In this document: piece after piece, positions 9,358 through 18,719 of the stretch
Numbering within the stretch: position 1 is the stretch's first letter
Layout of the letters: each line of letters begins with the position of its first letter
NCBI GenBank assembly: GCA_903825645.1
Contig: CAIKBL010000081.1
Span: 40,403 to 104,402 of the forward strand
DNA length: 64,000 nt
From: an uncultured Pseudomonadota bacterium
GTDB taxonomy: Bacteria; Pseudomonadota; Gammaproteobacteria; Ga0077536
Direction: 5' to 3'
The notes under the pieces: model-generated
Seen by the model: the letters and a program-made list of their open reading frames with translations, nothing else
Databases searched by the model: none
What the model was told of the DNA's origin: nothing
Translations under genes and position numbers: made by a program

Positions 9358-11088
9358 TTGACGGGCGCGCAGCTCCAGTGGGCCAGCGGCTACCTCGCCG
9401 GACGCGCGGCAGCCGATCAGGCGCAGGGCGCTGCGCCAACCTTAAGACCCGAGAACAGCAAGGCGGGACAAAGCCTAGCCATTTTTTATGGTTCCCAAAC
9501 CGGTAACAGTCGGCGGCTGGCCGAACTCGCCCACGCACAAGCGACGGCCCAACAAATGCCAGCCCGGCTGATCAATCTCGCCGATTATTCGCCGCGTTTG
9601 CTCAAACAAGAAAGCGTCGCGGTGTTCATCGTGAGCACCCAAGGGGATGGCGATCCGCCGGAAGACGCCGTCTCGTTTTTCGAGTTTCTGCACGCGGCTA
9701 ACGCGCCCCGTCTGGAGAAGCTCAAATTCAGCGTTCTTGCCTTAGGCGATTCGAGTTACCCGTATTTTTGCCAGGCTGGCCGTGTTCTTGACGAGCGCCT
9801 TCTGGTACTCGGCGCCACGGCACTACAGGTTCGCATGGACTGCGATCTCGATTTCAGTGCCGCGGCCACGGGATGGACCGATGCGGTCATCGGGCAGGCG
9901 GCGAATCTGTTGAAGCCGCTCACGCTGCCCCAGGTCACGATTATCGAGACCGCTGCGAGCGCGATCCGCGCCGCAGAAGCGGGCAAGCAGACACGCGGCG
10001 AACTGCTGCTCAACCAACGGTTGAGCGGCCGCCATTCAGGGAAGGACGTTCGCCATTTGGAATTCGCGTTCGCGGATGCGAATTTCACTTACGAACCCGG
10101 CGACGGCATCTCAGTACAGCCACAGAACGCGAACGTCTTGGTAGAAGAAATCCTCGAGACACTGCGCGCGAGCGGTACGGTGCAGGTCGAGCGCCCTGGC
10201 GGCAGGTCCCGTCAATTAGTGGAAATTCTGACCGAAGAGGTAGAGCTCACGCTCATCAACCGCCAGCTCCTGAGCGCCCTCGAGGCACGCACGGGGCACG
10301 CTGGCCTGCAACATCTGCTGGCGACAGCGCATGCCGCCGAGTTTGCACATTATCTGGAAACTCACCAAGTCATCGATGTGCTTCGGGATTTTCCGGCGGA
10401 GCTCTCGCCCGCAGAGTTCGTCAGCCTGCTACGGCCGCTTGGACGCCGAACGTACTCTATCGCCTCTTCGAGTGCGGCGACGCCGGATGAAGCCCACTTA
10501 CTCGTTGCGGTGGTCGAGTCGCGTAACCTGCATGGGACACGCCTCGGCGCGGCGTCGAATTTTCTTGCCGCCATGACACCCGGATCTGAACTCACCCTGC
10601 ATCTGGAAGTAAACCCGACCTTTCATCTTCCTGCTGATGACGCGACTCCTCTGATCATGATCGGCCCCGGGACGGGCGTTGCCCCCTTCCGCGCCTTTGT
10701 CGCCGAACGCGCAGCGCGTGGAGCACAGGGCCGGCACTGGCTCTTTTTTGGCGAGCGCACGCATCGCGAAGATTTTCTCTATCAAACGGAGTGGCAAAAA
10801 GCGCTGGCACAAGGCCACTTGCACCGCCTGGACGTTGCCTTTTCGCGAGACCAGGCGCACAAGGATTATGTCCAACACCGCATTGTGGAAAATGCACGAG
10901 ACTGCTACGCCTGGCTGGAAGAAGGTGCCGCCCTATACGTCTGCGGCGATGCCAAACGTATGGCCAAAGATGTGCATGCCGCACTCCTCGAGGCTATCCG
11001 CCTAGGCAGTGGCAGCGACGAGGATGGGGCCCGTGAATACCTTCAGAACCTGCAACGCAACGGTCGTTACCGACGTGACGTATATTGA
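9358..11088 (+). CDS. cysJ: Sulfite reductase [NADPH] flavoprotein alpha subunit CysJ; natural start probably GTG at 9278 if the C tract length is different
   Basis: FYGSQTGNSRRLAE flavodoxin motif, RTYSIASS, MIGPGTGVAPFRAFVAER, C-terminal NGRYRRDVY. Confidence 0.93.
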   Translation: MTGAQLQWASGYLAGRAAADQAQGAAPTLRPENSKAGQSLAIFYGSQTGNSRRLAELAHAQATAQQMPARLINLADYSPRLLKQESVAVFIVSTQGDGDPPEDAVSFFEFLHAANAPRLEKLKFSVLALGDSSYPYFCQAGRVLDERLLVLGATALQVRMDCDLDFSAAATGWTDAVIGQAANLLKPLTLPQVTIIETAASAIRAAEAGKQTRGELLLNQRLSGRHSGKDVRHLEFAFADANFTYEPGDGISVQPQNANVLVEEILETLRASGTVQVERPGGRSRQLVEILTEEVELTLINRQLLSALEARTGHAGLQHLLATAHAAEFAHYLETHQVIDVLRDFPAELSPAEFVSLLRPLGRRTYSIASSSAATPDEAHLLVAVVESRNLHGTRLGAASNFLAAMTPGSELTLHLEVNPTFHLPADDATPLIMIGPGTGVAPFRAFVAERAARGAQGRHWLFFGERTHREDFLYQTEWQKALAQGHLHRLDVAFSRDQAHKDYVQHRIVENARDCYAWLEEGAALYVCGDAKRMAKDVHAALLEAIRLGSGSDEDGAREYLQNLQRNGRYRRDVY

Positions 11089-11091
11089 ATC

Positions 11092-12828
11092 ATGACCGAA
11101 AAAAATCTATCACCCGTCGAAGGCATCAAAACGCGCAGTCGCCACCTGCGGGGCAGTATCGTGGAGAGTCTGCGTGAGCCCCTCAGCGGCGCCATGCATG
11201 AAGATGACACCCATCTCATCAAATTCCATGGGATCTACCAGCAGGACGATCGCGATCTGCGGGCAGAGCGCCGCTCACAACGCCTCGAGCCAGCCTACCA
11301 GTTCATGATCCGCGCGCGTGTTCCCGCCGGACGCTGTACCTCGGCGCAGTGGCTCGCGATGGACCAGATTGCCCGAACCTGGGCGAATCAAACTTTGCGC
11401 TTGACCACCCGACAGGCTTTCCAGTTTCACGGCATATTGAAACGCGACTTAAAGCCGTCGATTGCCGCCATTAATCACGCGCTGCTCGATACACTTGCTG
11501 CCTGCGGTGACGTGAACCGCAATGTCATGGGCACTACCCTGCCGTTTCCAACGGCCCTGCGCGGCCAGATCAACGATCTGTGTCAACGCTTAAGCGATCA
11601 CCTGACGCCGCGCACCCGCGCCTACCATGAAATATGGCTCGATGAGCAACTGATCGCCAGCAGCGTCCAGGAGATTGAGCCAATCTATGGGTCAACCTAC
11701 CTGCCGCGCAAGTTTAAAATCGGGATAGCGGTGCCGCCCGATAATGATGTCGACATTTACTCGCAGGATCTGGGCTTTATCGCCATCGTTGAGCATGGGG
11801 AATTGGTCGGCTTCAACGTCACTGCCGGGGGTGGGCTTGGCATGTCACATGGCGAATTCCAGACCTATCCGCGGCTGGGCGATCTGCTCGGGTTCTGCAC
11901 GACGCCTGAAGTCCTTGCGGTTGCAGAAGCGATCGTCGCCACGCAGCGAGATTTCGGGGATCGCACAAACCGCAAGCACGCGCGGCTAAAGTACACGATT
12001 GACACGCTCGGACTCGCCCGTTTCAAACGCGAAGTCGAAGCCCGACTTGCGCACCCGCTGCGCCCAGCCCGCGCTTTTCAGTTCACCCACAACGGAGACC
12101 GCTATGGGTGGCAGGAAGAGACCGACGGCACGAGTCACTTCACGGTCTATCTCGACAGTGGGCGGGTGCAGGACACGCCAACCCAACAGGCGCTCAGCGG
12201 TCTGCGCGCTATTGCCGAAGCGGATCTGGCTACTTTTTACCTCACACCGAACCAGAACGTCGTACTCGGGCATATTGCGCCCGAGAACCGTGAACGTGTG
12301 CAGGCGCTGCTGGCCAAGCACGGGCTCGGTGAGGCGCACATATCCCCTACCCGTGGACTTTCGATCGCCTGCGTCGGTTTCCCCACCTGCGGGCTGGCGA
12401 TGGCCGAAAGCGAACGCTACCTCGTCCCCTTCGTTTCCCGTCTCGAAGCCTTGCAGACACGCCTGGGATTAGCGGATGCGGCGATGACGATCCGGATCAC
12501 AGGATGTCCGAACGGCTGCGGCCGACCCTATCTTGCGGAAATCGCGCTCGTCGGTAAGGCGCCGGGCCGTTACAACTTGTACCTCGGCGGCGCCTTTAAC
12601 GGGACGCGTCTGAATGTACCGTATCGCGAGAGTGCCTCCGAAGAGGACATTCTGCTGACGCTCGAGCCCTTATTCGTCCGCTACGCCGCAGAACGGACAG
12701 CACAGGAGCGCTTCGGAGATTACCTGGTGCGCACCGGCGTCGTCCCGGCAATTCTGGTGGGCACTGAATTCGCCCAAGTGGCACAGACACTTGCGGAGCG
12801 CCGTAGCTCACCCGCACCGTCATCCTAA
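11092..12828 (+). CDS. cysI: Sulfite reductase [NADPH] hemoprotein beta subunit CysI
   Basis: ESLREPLSGAMHEDDTHLIKFHGIYQQDDRD; siroheme/4Fe-4S ligands CVGFPTCGLAMAESER and ITGCPNGCGRPYLAEI. Confidence 0.96.
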   Translation: MTEKNLSPVEGIKTRSRHLRGSIVESLREPLSGAMHEDDTHLIKFHGIYQQDDRDLRAERRSQRLEPAYQFMIRARVPAGRCTSAQWLAMDQIARTWANQTLRLTTRQAFQFHGILKRDLKPSIAAINHALLDTLAACGDVNRNVMGTTLPFPTALRGQINDLCQRLSDHLTPRTRAYHEIWLDEQLIASSVQEIEPIYGSTYLPRKFKIGIAVPPDNDVDIYSQDLGFIAIVEHGELVGFNVTAGGGLGMSHGEFQTYPRLGDLLGFCTTPEVLAVAEAIVATQRDFGDRTNRKHARLKYTIDTLGLARFKREVEARLAHPLRPARAFQFTHNGDRYGWQEETDGTSHFTVYLDSGRVQDTPTQQALSGLRAIAEADLATFYLTPNQNVVLGHIAPENRERVQALLAKHGLGEAHISPTRGLSIACVGFPTCGLAMAESERYLVPFVSRLEALQTRLGLADAAMTIRITGCPNGCGRPYLAEIALVGKAPGRYNLYLGGAFNGTRLNVPYRESASEEDILLTLEPLFVRYAAERTAQERFGDYLVRTGVVPAILVGTEFAQVAQTLAERRSSPAPSS

Positions 12829-13014
12829 ACCGGCAGACTTTCGGCTGGCGCTCGTCTTTGCTGTGGTCGACTCGTGGGCGAATCGCCGGGGTCGCGAGCG
12901 GCATACCCCTAGACATGAACGTTATATGAATTTATAAAGTGTTCGGTAGGCCCAGCTCGTCCAGCGGGTCGATACCAAGTTTCATTAACGTTCTCACTCA
13001 CCCGGAGCGCCTCG

Positions 13015-13485
13015 ATGCTTGCATTATATTTTCCGTCAGGCGTGCTGCATTATTTGCTCGGCGGCATTTTCATTGGCAGCGCCGTCAGTCTTGCATTTCT
13101 GACCACCGGTCTGGTGACGGGCATGAGCACGGTATTCAGTTCGACCTGGTCCTATCTGTCGCGCCTCAGCTTCTTTCAGGAGCCCCGGCTCGTCAACTCG
13201 CGCCAATGGCGACTGGTGCTTGCCCTCGGACTCATCCTGGGCGCCGCGCTCTGGATGATAACGTTCGGTGGCGCGACACCGGCGCACACCGCGATCCCGT
13301 GGTGGCGTCTACTGGTGGGGGGTTTTATAGCGGGTTTCGGCGCCCGTCTGAGCAACGGTTGCACCTCTGGACACGGCATTTGTGGCCTGGCTTCCCTGCA
13401 GACACCCTCGTTGCTCGCGGTGAGCGTGTTTCTAGCCACCGCAATACTAACGGCCAATCTGGTCCTGTATCTGGGTGGTGTCTGA
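13015..13485 (+). CDS. YeeE/YedE family (sulfur-compound transport-like) membrane protein
   Basis: GGFIAGFGARLSNGCTSGHGICGLASL cysteine motif characteristic of YeeE/YedE. Confidence 0.85.
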   Translation: MLALYFPSGVLHYLLGGIFIGSAVSLAFLTTGLVTGMSTVFSSTWSYLSRLSFFQEPRLVNSRQWRLVLALGLILGAALWMITFGGATPAHTAIPWWRLLVGGFIAGFGARLSNGCTSGHGICGLASLQTPSLLAVSVFLATAILTANLVLYLGGV

Positions 13486-13919
13486 TGAAACCACAATCTC
13501 TCGTCGCCGTCCTCTTGAGCGGTGTCTTGTTCGGTTTTGGTCTTGCGGTGTCTACCATGATTCAGCCGGAAGTCGTGCTGAGCTTCCTACGTCTGCAGGA
13601 CCTGGGTCTGTTGTTGGTACTAGGCGGCGGCGCCTCGGTCACCGCAATGACATACCAATGCGCGCCGCGCCTGTTTAAGCGTCCGCTGTTTGAAGCCAGT
13701 TTTGGCCGGCATGCCGCGAGCCTCAATCGCCAGACCCTCGGGGGTGCCGCGCTATTCGGCATCGGCTGGGGCCTCTCCGGGGTGTGTCCGGGGCCTGCGA
13801 TAGCTGGACTGGGCGCGGGAAACGGCATGCTGCTTTATGCGCTCGGGGGAATGCTGGCGGGCGCTTACTGCCAAGGCTGGGTCGCGAGCCGCCGCGCCCC
13901 GGCGTCACGCGGCACCTGA
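13485..13919 (+). CDS. YeeE/YedE-like second half protein (DUF6691-like)
   Basis: Start ATG overlaps the preceding stop; MKPQSLVAVLLSGVLFGFGLAVSTMIQPEVVLSFL...GGAALFGIGWGLSGVCPGPAIAGLG. Confidence 0.85.
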   Translation: MKPQSLVAVLLSGVLFGFGLAVSTMIQPEVVLSFLRLQDLGLLLVLGGGASVTAMTYQCAPRLFKRPLFEASFGRHAASLNRQTLGGAALFGIGWGLSGVCPGPAIAGLGAGNGMLLYALGGMLAGAYCQGWVASRRAPASRGT

Positions 13920-14409
13920 TCGGTCCCCGCAGACAGGGTGGATCCCGTCCCCCGTCTGCGCTCACCAGAAGCGCACGCCGGCCCTAGCTACCGGTTTCGC
14001 GCAGGCCGGTGGCGTATTCCTGATCGGCGCGTATTCGACGCAATACCGCCGTGAAACCTCGTGTAGGCCGAACGGTAGGACTTGCCCGGGAGGATCATCA
14101 CGTGCCCAGCGGCTCACCTGTAGCGGCGCACCCCCAATGCGGCTTAGATTTAGCCCCCAGTTCCGTATTATCATAGGCGCCGGCCAGCAAAGCTCCCCTG
14201 AATCCTGCTCAGCGCCCGCCAGCGGTCCGACACGACCACCGCGCGCGACGGCTTGACTTCACATGTCCCAAAACCGAGGGAACCAGACGTTGTGCGGCCT
14301 CGGCAGTGGGCTCGGCAGATCCCGGAATGGCCACGAACGTGACCAACCGCTCGTTGCGAGCCCCCAGTCTAAGCCCCATGACACCCCTCAGATCGAGAGC
14401 CGCAACACG

Positions 14410-15291
14410 ATGATCCGATTCGTTCAGTGGGCCACTTGGCCGCTTCTACTCACCACGTCATGTCTCATTCTGAGCGTCGGTTTCACCACGCCCGGCGACA
14501 TCGACGTCTTCGGCCTCGCGGTCAAACCAGAGCTTATTTATTTCAATTTGTCTTATGCTTGGATCGTCCTTTGGCTGCTACTGCTGGAGCGGTTGCTCCC
14601 CTATCGTGCGGCATGGCAGCGTAAGGATGGTCAGACTGGCGCCGATCTGGCCCATACGCTCCTGAACAAGGGTCTGGTGCAGTTCACCATCGTGCAGTTG
14701 ATGGGGATGTCCTTCTTTCAGCATCGAGAGGCGACCATGCTGTCGACCCAACCCCTGTTGGTCCAGGCAAGCGTGGGTTTACTTGCGGCAGAGTTCGGCC
14801 TGTATTGGGCCCATCGCTGGTCGCATGAATGGCCGCTGCTCTGGCGGTTCCACGCAGTGCATCACAGTGTGAAGCGCTTGTGGCTGATAAACACGGGCCG
14901 TTTCCATTTCGTCGATTCGAACCTAAGCGTGCTGGCGAGCGTCCCATTCTTGCTACTGACCGGCATTTCGATGAATGCCATCATCCTAGTTAGTGCGATC
15001 ACGGCCTACATCGGTGTCTTGACCCACTGCAATGTTGCAACGCGCTGCGGGTTCTTGAGCTACGTGTTTAATACCCCCAACCTGCACCGCTGGCATCACT
15101 CGTTGGTGCCCACCGAGGGCAATGCCAACTATGGCCAAAATCTGATGTTGTGGGATCAACTGTTCGGAACGTTCTTTATCCGCCCGGAGGCCGAATTAGG
15201 CGAAATCGGCATCGCAGAGCGTATGCCTGCCCGATTCATCGGGCAACTGTATGTCCCCTTCATCTGGAAGCGCTACCAACGTGCGCCGTGA
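14410..15291 (+). CDS. Sterol desaturase / fatty acid hydroxylase family membrane protein
   Basis: Histidine boxes HRWSHE, HAVHHS, HRWHHS; start at MIRFVQWATW preferred over ORF-track start 14263. Confidence 0.85.
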   Translation: MIRFVQWATWPLLLTTSCLILSVGFTTPGDIDVFGLAVKPELIYFNLSYAWIVLWLLLLERLLPYRAAWQRKDGQTGADLAHTLLNKGLVQFTIVQLMGMSFFQHREATMLSTQPLLVQASVGLLAAEFGLYWAHRWSHEWPLLWRFHAVHHSVKRLWLINTGRFHFVDSNLSVLASVPFLLLTGISMNAIILVSAITAYIGVLTHCNVATRCGFLSYVFNTPNLHRWHHSLVPTEGNANYGQNLMLWDQLFGTFFIRPEAELGEIGIAERMPARFIGQLYVPFIWKRYQRAP

Positions 15292-15298
15292 GTCCCCC

Positions 15299-16126
15299 TC
15301 AGGCGGGCAACCGTTGCAGTCGCTGCAAGCGCCATTGGAGCAAACGCCACAATCCCGCCACTCCCCACTTGACCCAGCGCCGACTAGGTTTGAGATCCAC
15401 GGCCGCCAAAATCATGTACGCGGCACTACGCACGTGCTGTCGCTGATACCGGGCCATAGCACGCCGCCAGTACGCCGAGGCGCATGCTTCGCGCTCGTAG
15501 AGCCGCTCCTCGGTCCCTGCGTGGTTGGCACTGAAATAAGCATAGGCCAGCTCGTCGTCCTCAGTCTCCTGCACGCGTCCGAGCGCCACCCGCAAACGGG
15601 CCACGAAACCCAGCGGATTTCCCTGGAGGTAGCGTCGCAGGTGCATCTGGAACAGTCGGTAATGCGCTGCCTCATCTTGGGCGATGTGGTGACAGAGTTG
15701 GCGCAACACGGGCTCGTGGGTGCTGTCACGCAACGCCGCGTAAAAAGAACAAGTGCCCGACTCAACGACGCAGCGAGCGACCAGCTCCCCCGCTCGAGAG
15801 CCCCTGACAGACTCGGTAGCCGCCAGCGGCAAGCGATATCCGGCTCGGAATCGAGCCAGTCGCGCGGCAAAATCAAAATCCGGATCGATCCGTTCGGCCC
15901 ATTGCGCAAGCGCCCGCCCGTGTTGCGCTTCTTCCACGCCCCAGACATCCACTGCCGCTTTGAAAGCCGAATCGTCGCCGAAGACATTATGCAGATAGGT
16001 CACGTAATCCGCGCTGTTTGCCTCGACAATCGCCGCCGTCTTGATGGTCTGCAACAAATCCGCGTCGACCAGTTCGGGTGCCAAGCGATCCCACGGCAAC
16101 TCTTCAATTTTCCAATGCGGTCTCAT
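15299..16126 (-). CDS. Ferritin-like diiron-fold protein
   Basis: WGVEEAQHGRALAQW and VVESGTCSFYAALRD...IAQDEAAHYRLFQMHL resemble paired E/ExxH metal-binding helices. Confidence 0.65.
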   Translation of the reverse strand: MRPHWKIEELPWDRLAPELVDADLLQTIKTAAIVEANSADYVTYLHNVFGDDSAFKAAVDVWGVEEAQHGRALAQWAERIDPDFDFAARLARFRAGYRLPLAATESVRGSRAGELVARCVVESGTCSFYAALRDSTHEPVLRQLCHHIAQDEAAHYRLFQMHLRRYLQGNPLGFVARLRVALGRVQETEDDELAYAYFSANHAGTEERLYEREACASAYWRRAMARYQRQHVRSAAYMILAAVDLKPSRRWVKWGVAGLWRLLQWRLQRLQRLPA

Positions 16127-16292
16127 GAGGCACCGAAGCCCGCGGGCCGTGCCGTCATCGGGCCGAGGTGTACAGAGCCGAAGCGCCCAGCGTATAGTGC
16201 CGGCCGCGTCGGGCTCGTTTGCGCCGTGCGTCTAAGCGGTGTGCGGCGGACAACAAGACAGGTAGGATGATTCATGGCTCTGATTGTAACCC

Positions 16293-18200
16293 TTGTCGAA
16301 CACGATAGGCTGCTTGTCCATTCAGGAGAACACTCCCGTCGTGGTTGAACCCAACGCATTGCCTGCTCATCGTCCCCGTCAAGTTTTTTCTGTGGCATCG
16401 TATCTGCCACTGCACTGGCCAGAATTGTTACGCCGTGTCGTCGCCATCAGCGTTGACTGGCTCCTCGGCTTCCGCTCGTTAACCAAGCGTTACCATCGCG
16501 TACCGGCGGCGGCAAACGCGCAGGAATTCACCTCGCTCGCGCTGAAGGAGCTGGGGGTTCGCCCGAGCGTTGCCGAACATGAACTTGCCGGGATCCCAGC
16601 CGAAGGGGGCTGCCTGCTCATCGCTAATCATCCTCATGGGGGGCTCGATGGGTTGCTCCTGATGGAGACGTTACTGAAGCGCAGATCTGATGTCCGCTTC
16701 ATGGCGAATCATTTTTTAAGTCGCTTTCAAGAGCTTGGCTCGTTGTTCCTTGAGGTTGACCCCTTCGACACGAGCGCGGCGCGGCGTTTTAACTCGAGCG
16801 CCGCCCGTGAGGCGCTCGCTTGGCTACGTAACGGCGGATTACTGGTCATTTTCCCCGGCGGCGAAGTGTCCAGCTTCGATTGGAGTGACCGGAAAATCAT
16901 CGATCCCGAATGGAATACCGGCGTCGCTCGTCTCGCTACCCAGACTCAGGTACCCGTCGTACCCTGTCACATCGGGGGTCGTAACAGCCTCTTATTCCAG
17001 ATGGTCGGTCTTCTCCATCCCCGTTTACGTACCGCGTTGCTCGCGCGAGAAATGTTGAATGCGCATGACCGCACGGTCCGAATTCGTTTCGGAATGCCGA
17101 TTCCATTCGATGTGTTGGGTGATCTCGAGAATCGGCAACAGATTATTCGCTACCTGCGTACCAAGACGTATTTGCTCGCAGAGCGAATTGATCACCGCTT
17201 TGTACTTGGCCGCGCCGGCTCACCTCGCCGACCGGAGGAAAAACTGACTTCCGCCATTTCTAGCGACGTACTCAGTGCCGAAGTCGCGGCACTCCCCACG
17301 GATCAATGCATCCTCAAAAGCGGGCATTTCGAAGTGTGGTTTGCACAATCGGCGCAGATTCCGTGGTTACTCCAGGAAATCGGCCGCTTGCGTGAGATCT
17401 CATTTCGCGAAGTAGGCGAAGGTACGGGCAAACCCTCCGACATCGATTTGTACGATACCTATTACAAGCATCTATTTGTCTGGGACGCGCCCAAGCAAAA
17501 AATTGTCGGAGGCTATCGCCTTGCCCATGCCGATGACATCCTGCGTCAATACGGACCTAAAGGGCTTTATGTGCATTCCCTGTTCAAGCTGGCACCGCAG
17601 CTGCAAGCAGGTCTCGAACACGCCATCGAAGTCGGTCGCTCCTTCGTCGCGCCTGATTACCAGCGAAGCTATTCGGCCCTTATGCTGCTATGGAAGGGCG
17701 TGGCAAGTTATCTGGCAATGCGTCCTCGCTACAACGTCCTGTTCGGTCCGGTCAGCATCAGTAACGACTACCACCCGATATCCCAGCAGATCTTGGTGCG
17801 CTTTCTGAAGCACCATAAATTCGAAAGAGTACGGGCTAGTTTGGTAAAACCCCGTCGACCGTTTCGACCCAAAGATCATGAAGCCGCGGATATCGTAGAT
17901 TTGGACAGCGGCGATCTACGCCTGGTCGCCGATTTGCTGCGGGCCGTGGAGCCGGATGACCGGGGTGTCCCGGTGCTCCTGCGCCAATACCTCAAATTGG
18001 GGGGGCAGATCCTAGGGTTCAACATCGACAGCGATTTCGGCAATGCCATTGATTGTTTGTTGTGGGTCGACATGCGCAGAACAGAACTACCGCTGCTGCG
18101 CAAATATATGGGTAATGAACTCGCCGAGGCGTTTTATGCGCGACACTGCGTGGAAACGCCGACCGCGGCGACGGGCAGCCCAGTTGCCGCGCTGCGCTGA
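16293..18200 (+). CDS. Fusion protein: PlsC-type 1-acyltransferase domain + OlsB/hemolysin-like GNAT acyltransferase domain (OlsF-like candidate)
   Basis: ANHPHGGLDGLLLMETL (PlsC HX4D-like), IFPGGEVSSF, then SDIDLYDTYYKHLFVWD...GGYRLAHADDILRQYGPKGLYVHSLF...EVGRSFVAPDYQRSYSALMLLWKG; start could be GTG 16341 preceded by AGGAG. Confidence 0.75.
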   Translation: MSNTIGCLSIQENTPVVVEPNALPAHRPRQVFSVASYLPLHWPELLRRVVAISVDWLLGFRSLTKRYHRVPAAANAQEFTSLALKELGVRPSVAEHELAGIPAEGGCLLIANHPHGGLDGLLLMETLLKRRSDVRFMANHFLSRFQELGSLFLEVDPFDTSAARRFNSSAAREALAWLRNGGLLVIFPGGEVSSFDWSDRKIIDPEWNTGVARLATQTQVPVVPCHIGGRNSLLFQMVGLLHPRLRTALLAREMLNAHDRTVRIRFGMPIPFDVLGDLENRQQIIRYLRTKTYLLAERIDHRFVLGRAGSPRRPEEKLTSAISSDVLSAEVAALPTDQCILKSGHFEVWFAQSAQIPWLLQEIGRLREISFREVGEGTGKPSDIDLYDTYYKHLFVWDAPKQKIVGGYRLAHADDILRQYGPKGLYVHSLFKLAPQLQAGLEHAIEVGRSFVAPDYQRSYSALMLLWKGVASYLAMRPRYNVLFGPVSISNDYHPISQQILVRFLKHHKFERVRASLVKPRRPFRPKDHEAADIVDLDSGDLRLVADLLRAVEPDDRGVPVLLRQYLKLGGQILGFNIDSDFGNAIDCLLWVDMRRTELPLLRKYMGNELAEAFYARHCVETPTAATGSPVAALR

Positions 18201-18403
18201 GGGGGAGTTGAGAGCTGGCGCGGGCCGTTCGGAACATCTCGCCTGTGCGGGGCACCGTGTCGAGCTGAGCGGACACGTCGGGATCACACGCCGCGTGCGG
18301 GTATGTGCGATTTCTTTCGCGATCGGTGAAGAGTCGGCATAATCGCCCACTGATCACGCTGTTCAAGACCGGCAGGCTGCGGCCGCCTCATGATGGAACC
18401 TCC

Positions 18404-18682
18404 ATGCGCCACCCACGAGGGAAATTATTTGCGTTAATGCTACTGCTCGCGGCCTGCGGCAAGACCGAGAATCGGCCTGCGACCGCGCTACCATCTTCCG
18501 CTTCGGTGGAAGCACTCGCCGTGCGGGTCCCGACCAAGCCCCTCGAGCCGCCGGTCTACACGCTGCCCAAGGGACCTATCCGACTCTCCGACGATACGGT
18601 GGTTTATGGCCCAATCCAAGTGTCGACATTAAAAAATACTTGGTGGCAACAGTACAACCGCGGGGCAAACGCCCCGCGATGA
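18404..18682 (+). CDS. Small putative lipoprotein
   Basis: MRHPRGKLFALMLLLAACGKTEN: signal peptide with lipobox-like LLAAC. Confidence 0.6.
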   Translation: MRHPRGKLFALMLLLAACGKTENRPATALPSSASVEALAVRVPTKPLEPPVYTLPKGPIRLSDDTVVYGPIQVSTLKNTWWQQYNRGANAPR

Positions 18683-18719
18683 TCTCGCGCGCCGTCCATT
18701 AAAGACAACACGCGCGTAC

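Noticed and set aside
12939-13484. Long N-terminal extension of ORF 12939..13919
   Set aside because: It overlaps the well-supported YeeE-like CDS 13015..13485 in another frame; the real second gene begins at ATG 13485.
13920-14262. Possible decayed gene in the intergenic stretch upstream of the sterol desaturase
   Set aside because: Short ORFs on both strands, but no recognisable domain or signal motif, so not supportable.
14263-14409. N-terminal extension of the sterol desaturase ORF
   Set aside because: Not family-like and polar; the membrane protein begins naturally at ATG 14410.
18659-18678. CGCGGGGC-aaac-GCCCCGCG hairpin at the end of the small lipoprotein gene
   Set aside because: Perfect 8-bp stem between convergent genes, but it lies within the last codons and has no T-tract; probably a terminator, not distinctive enough for a finding.
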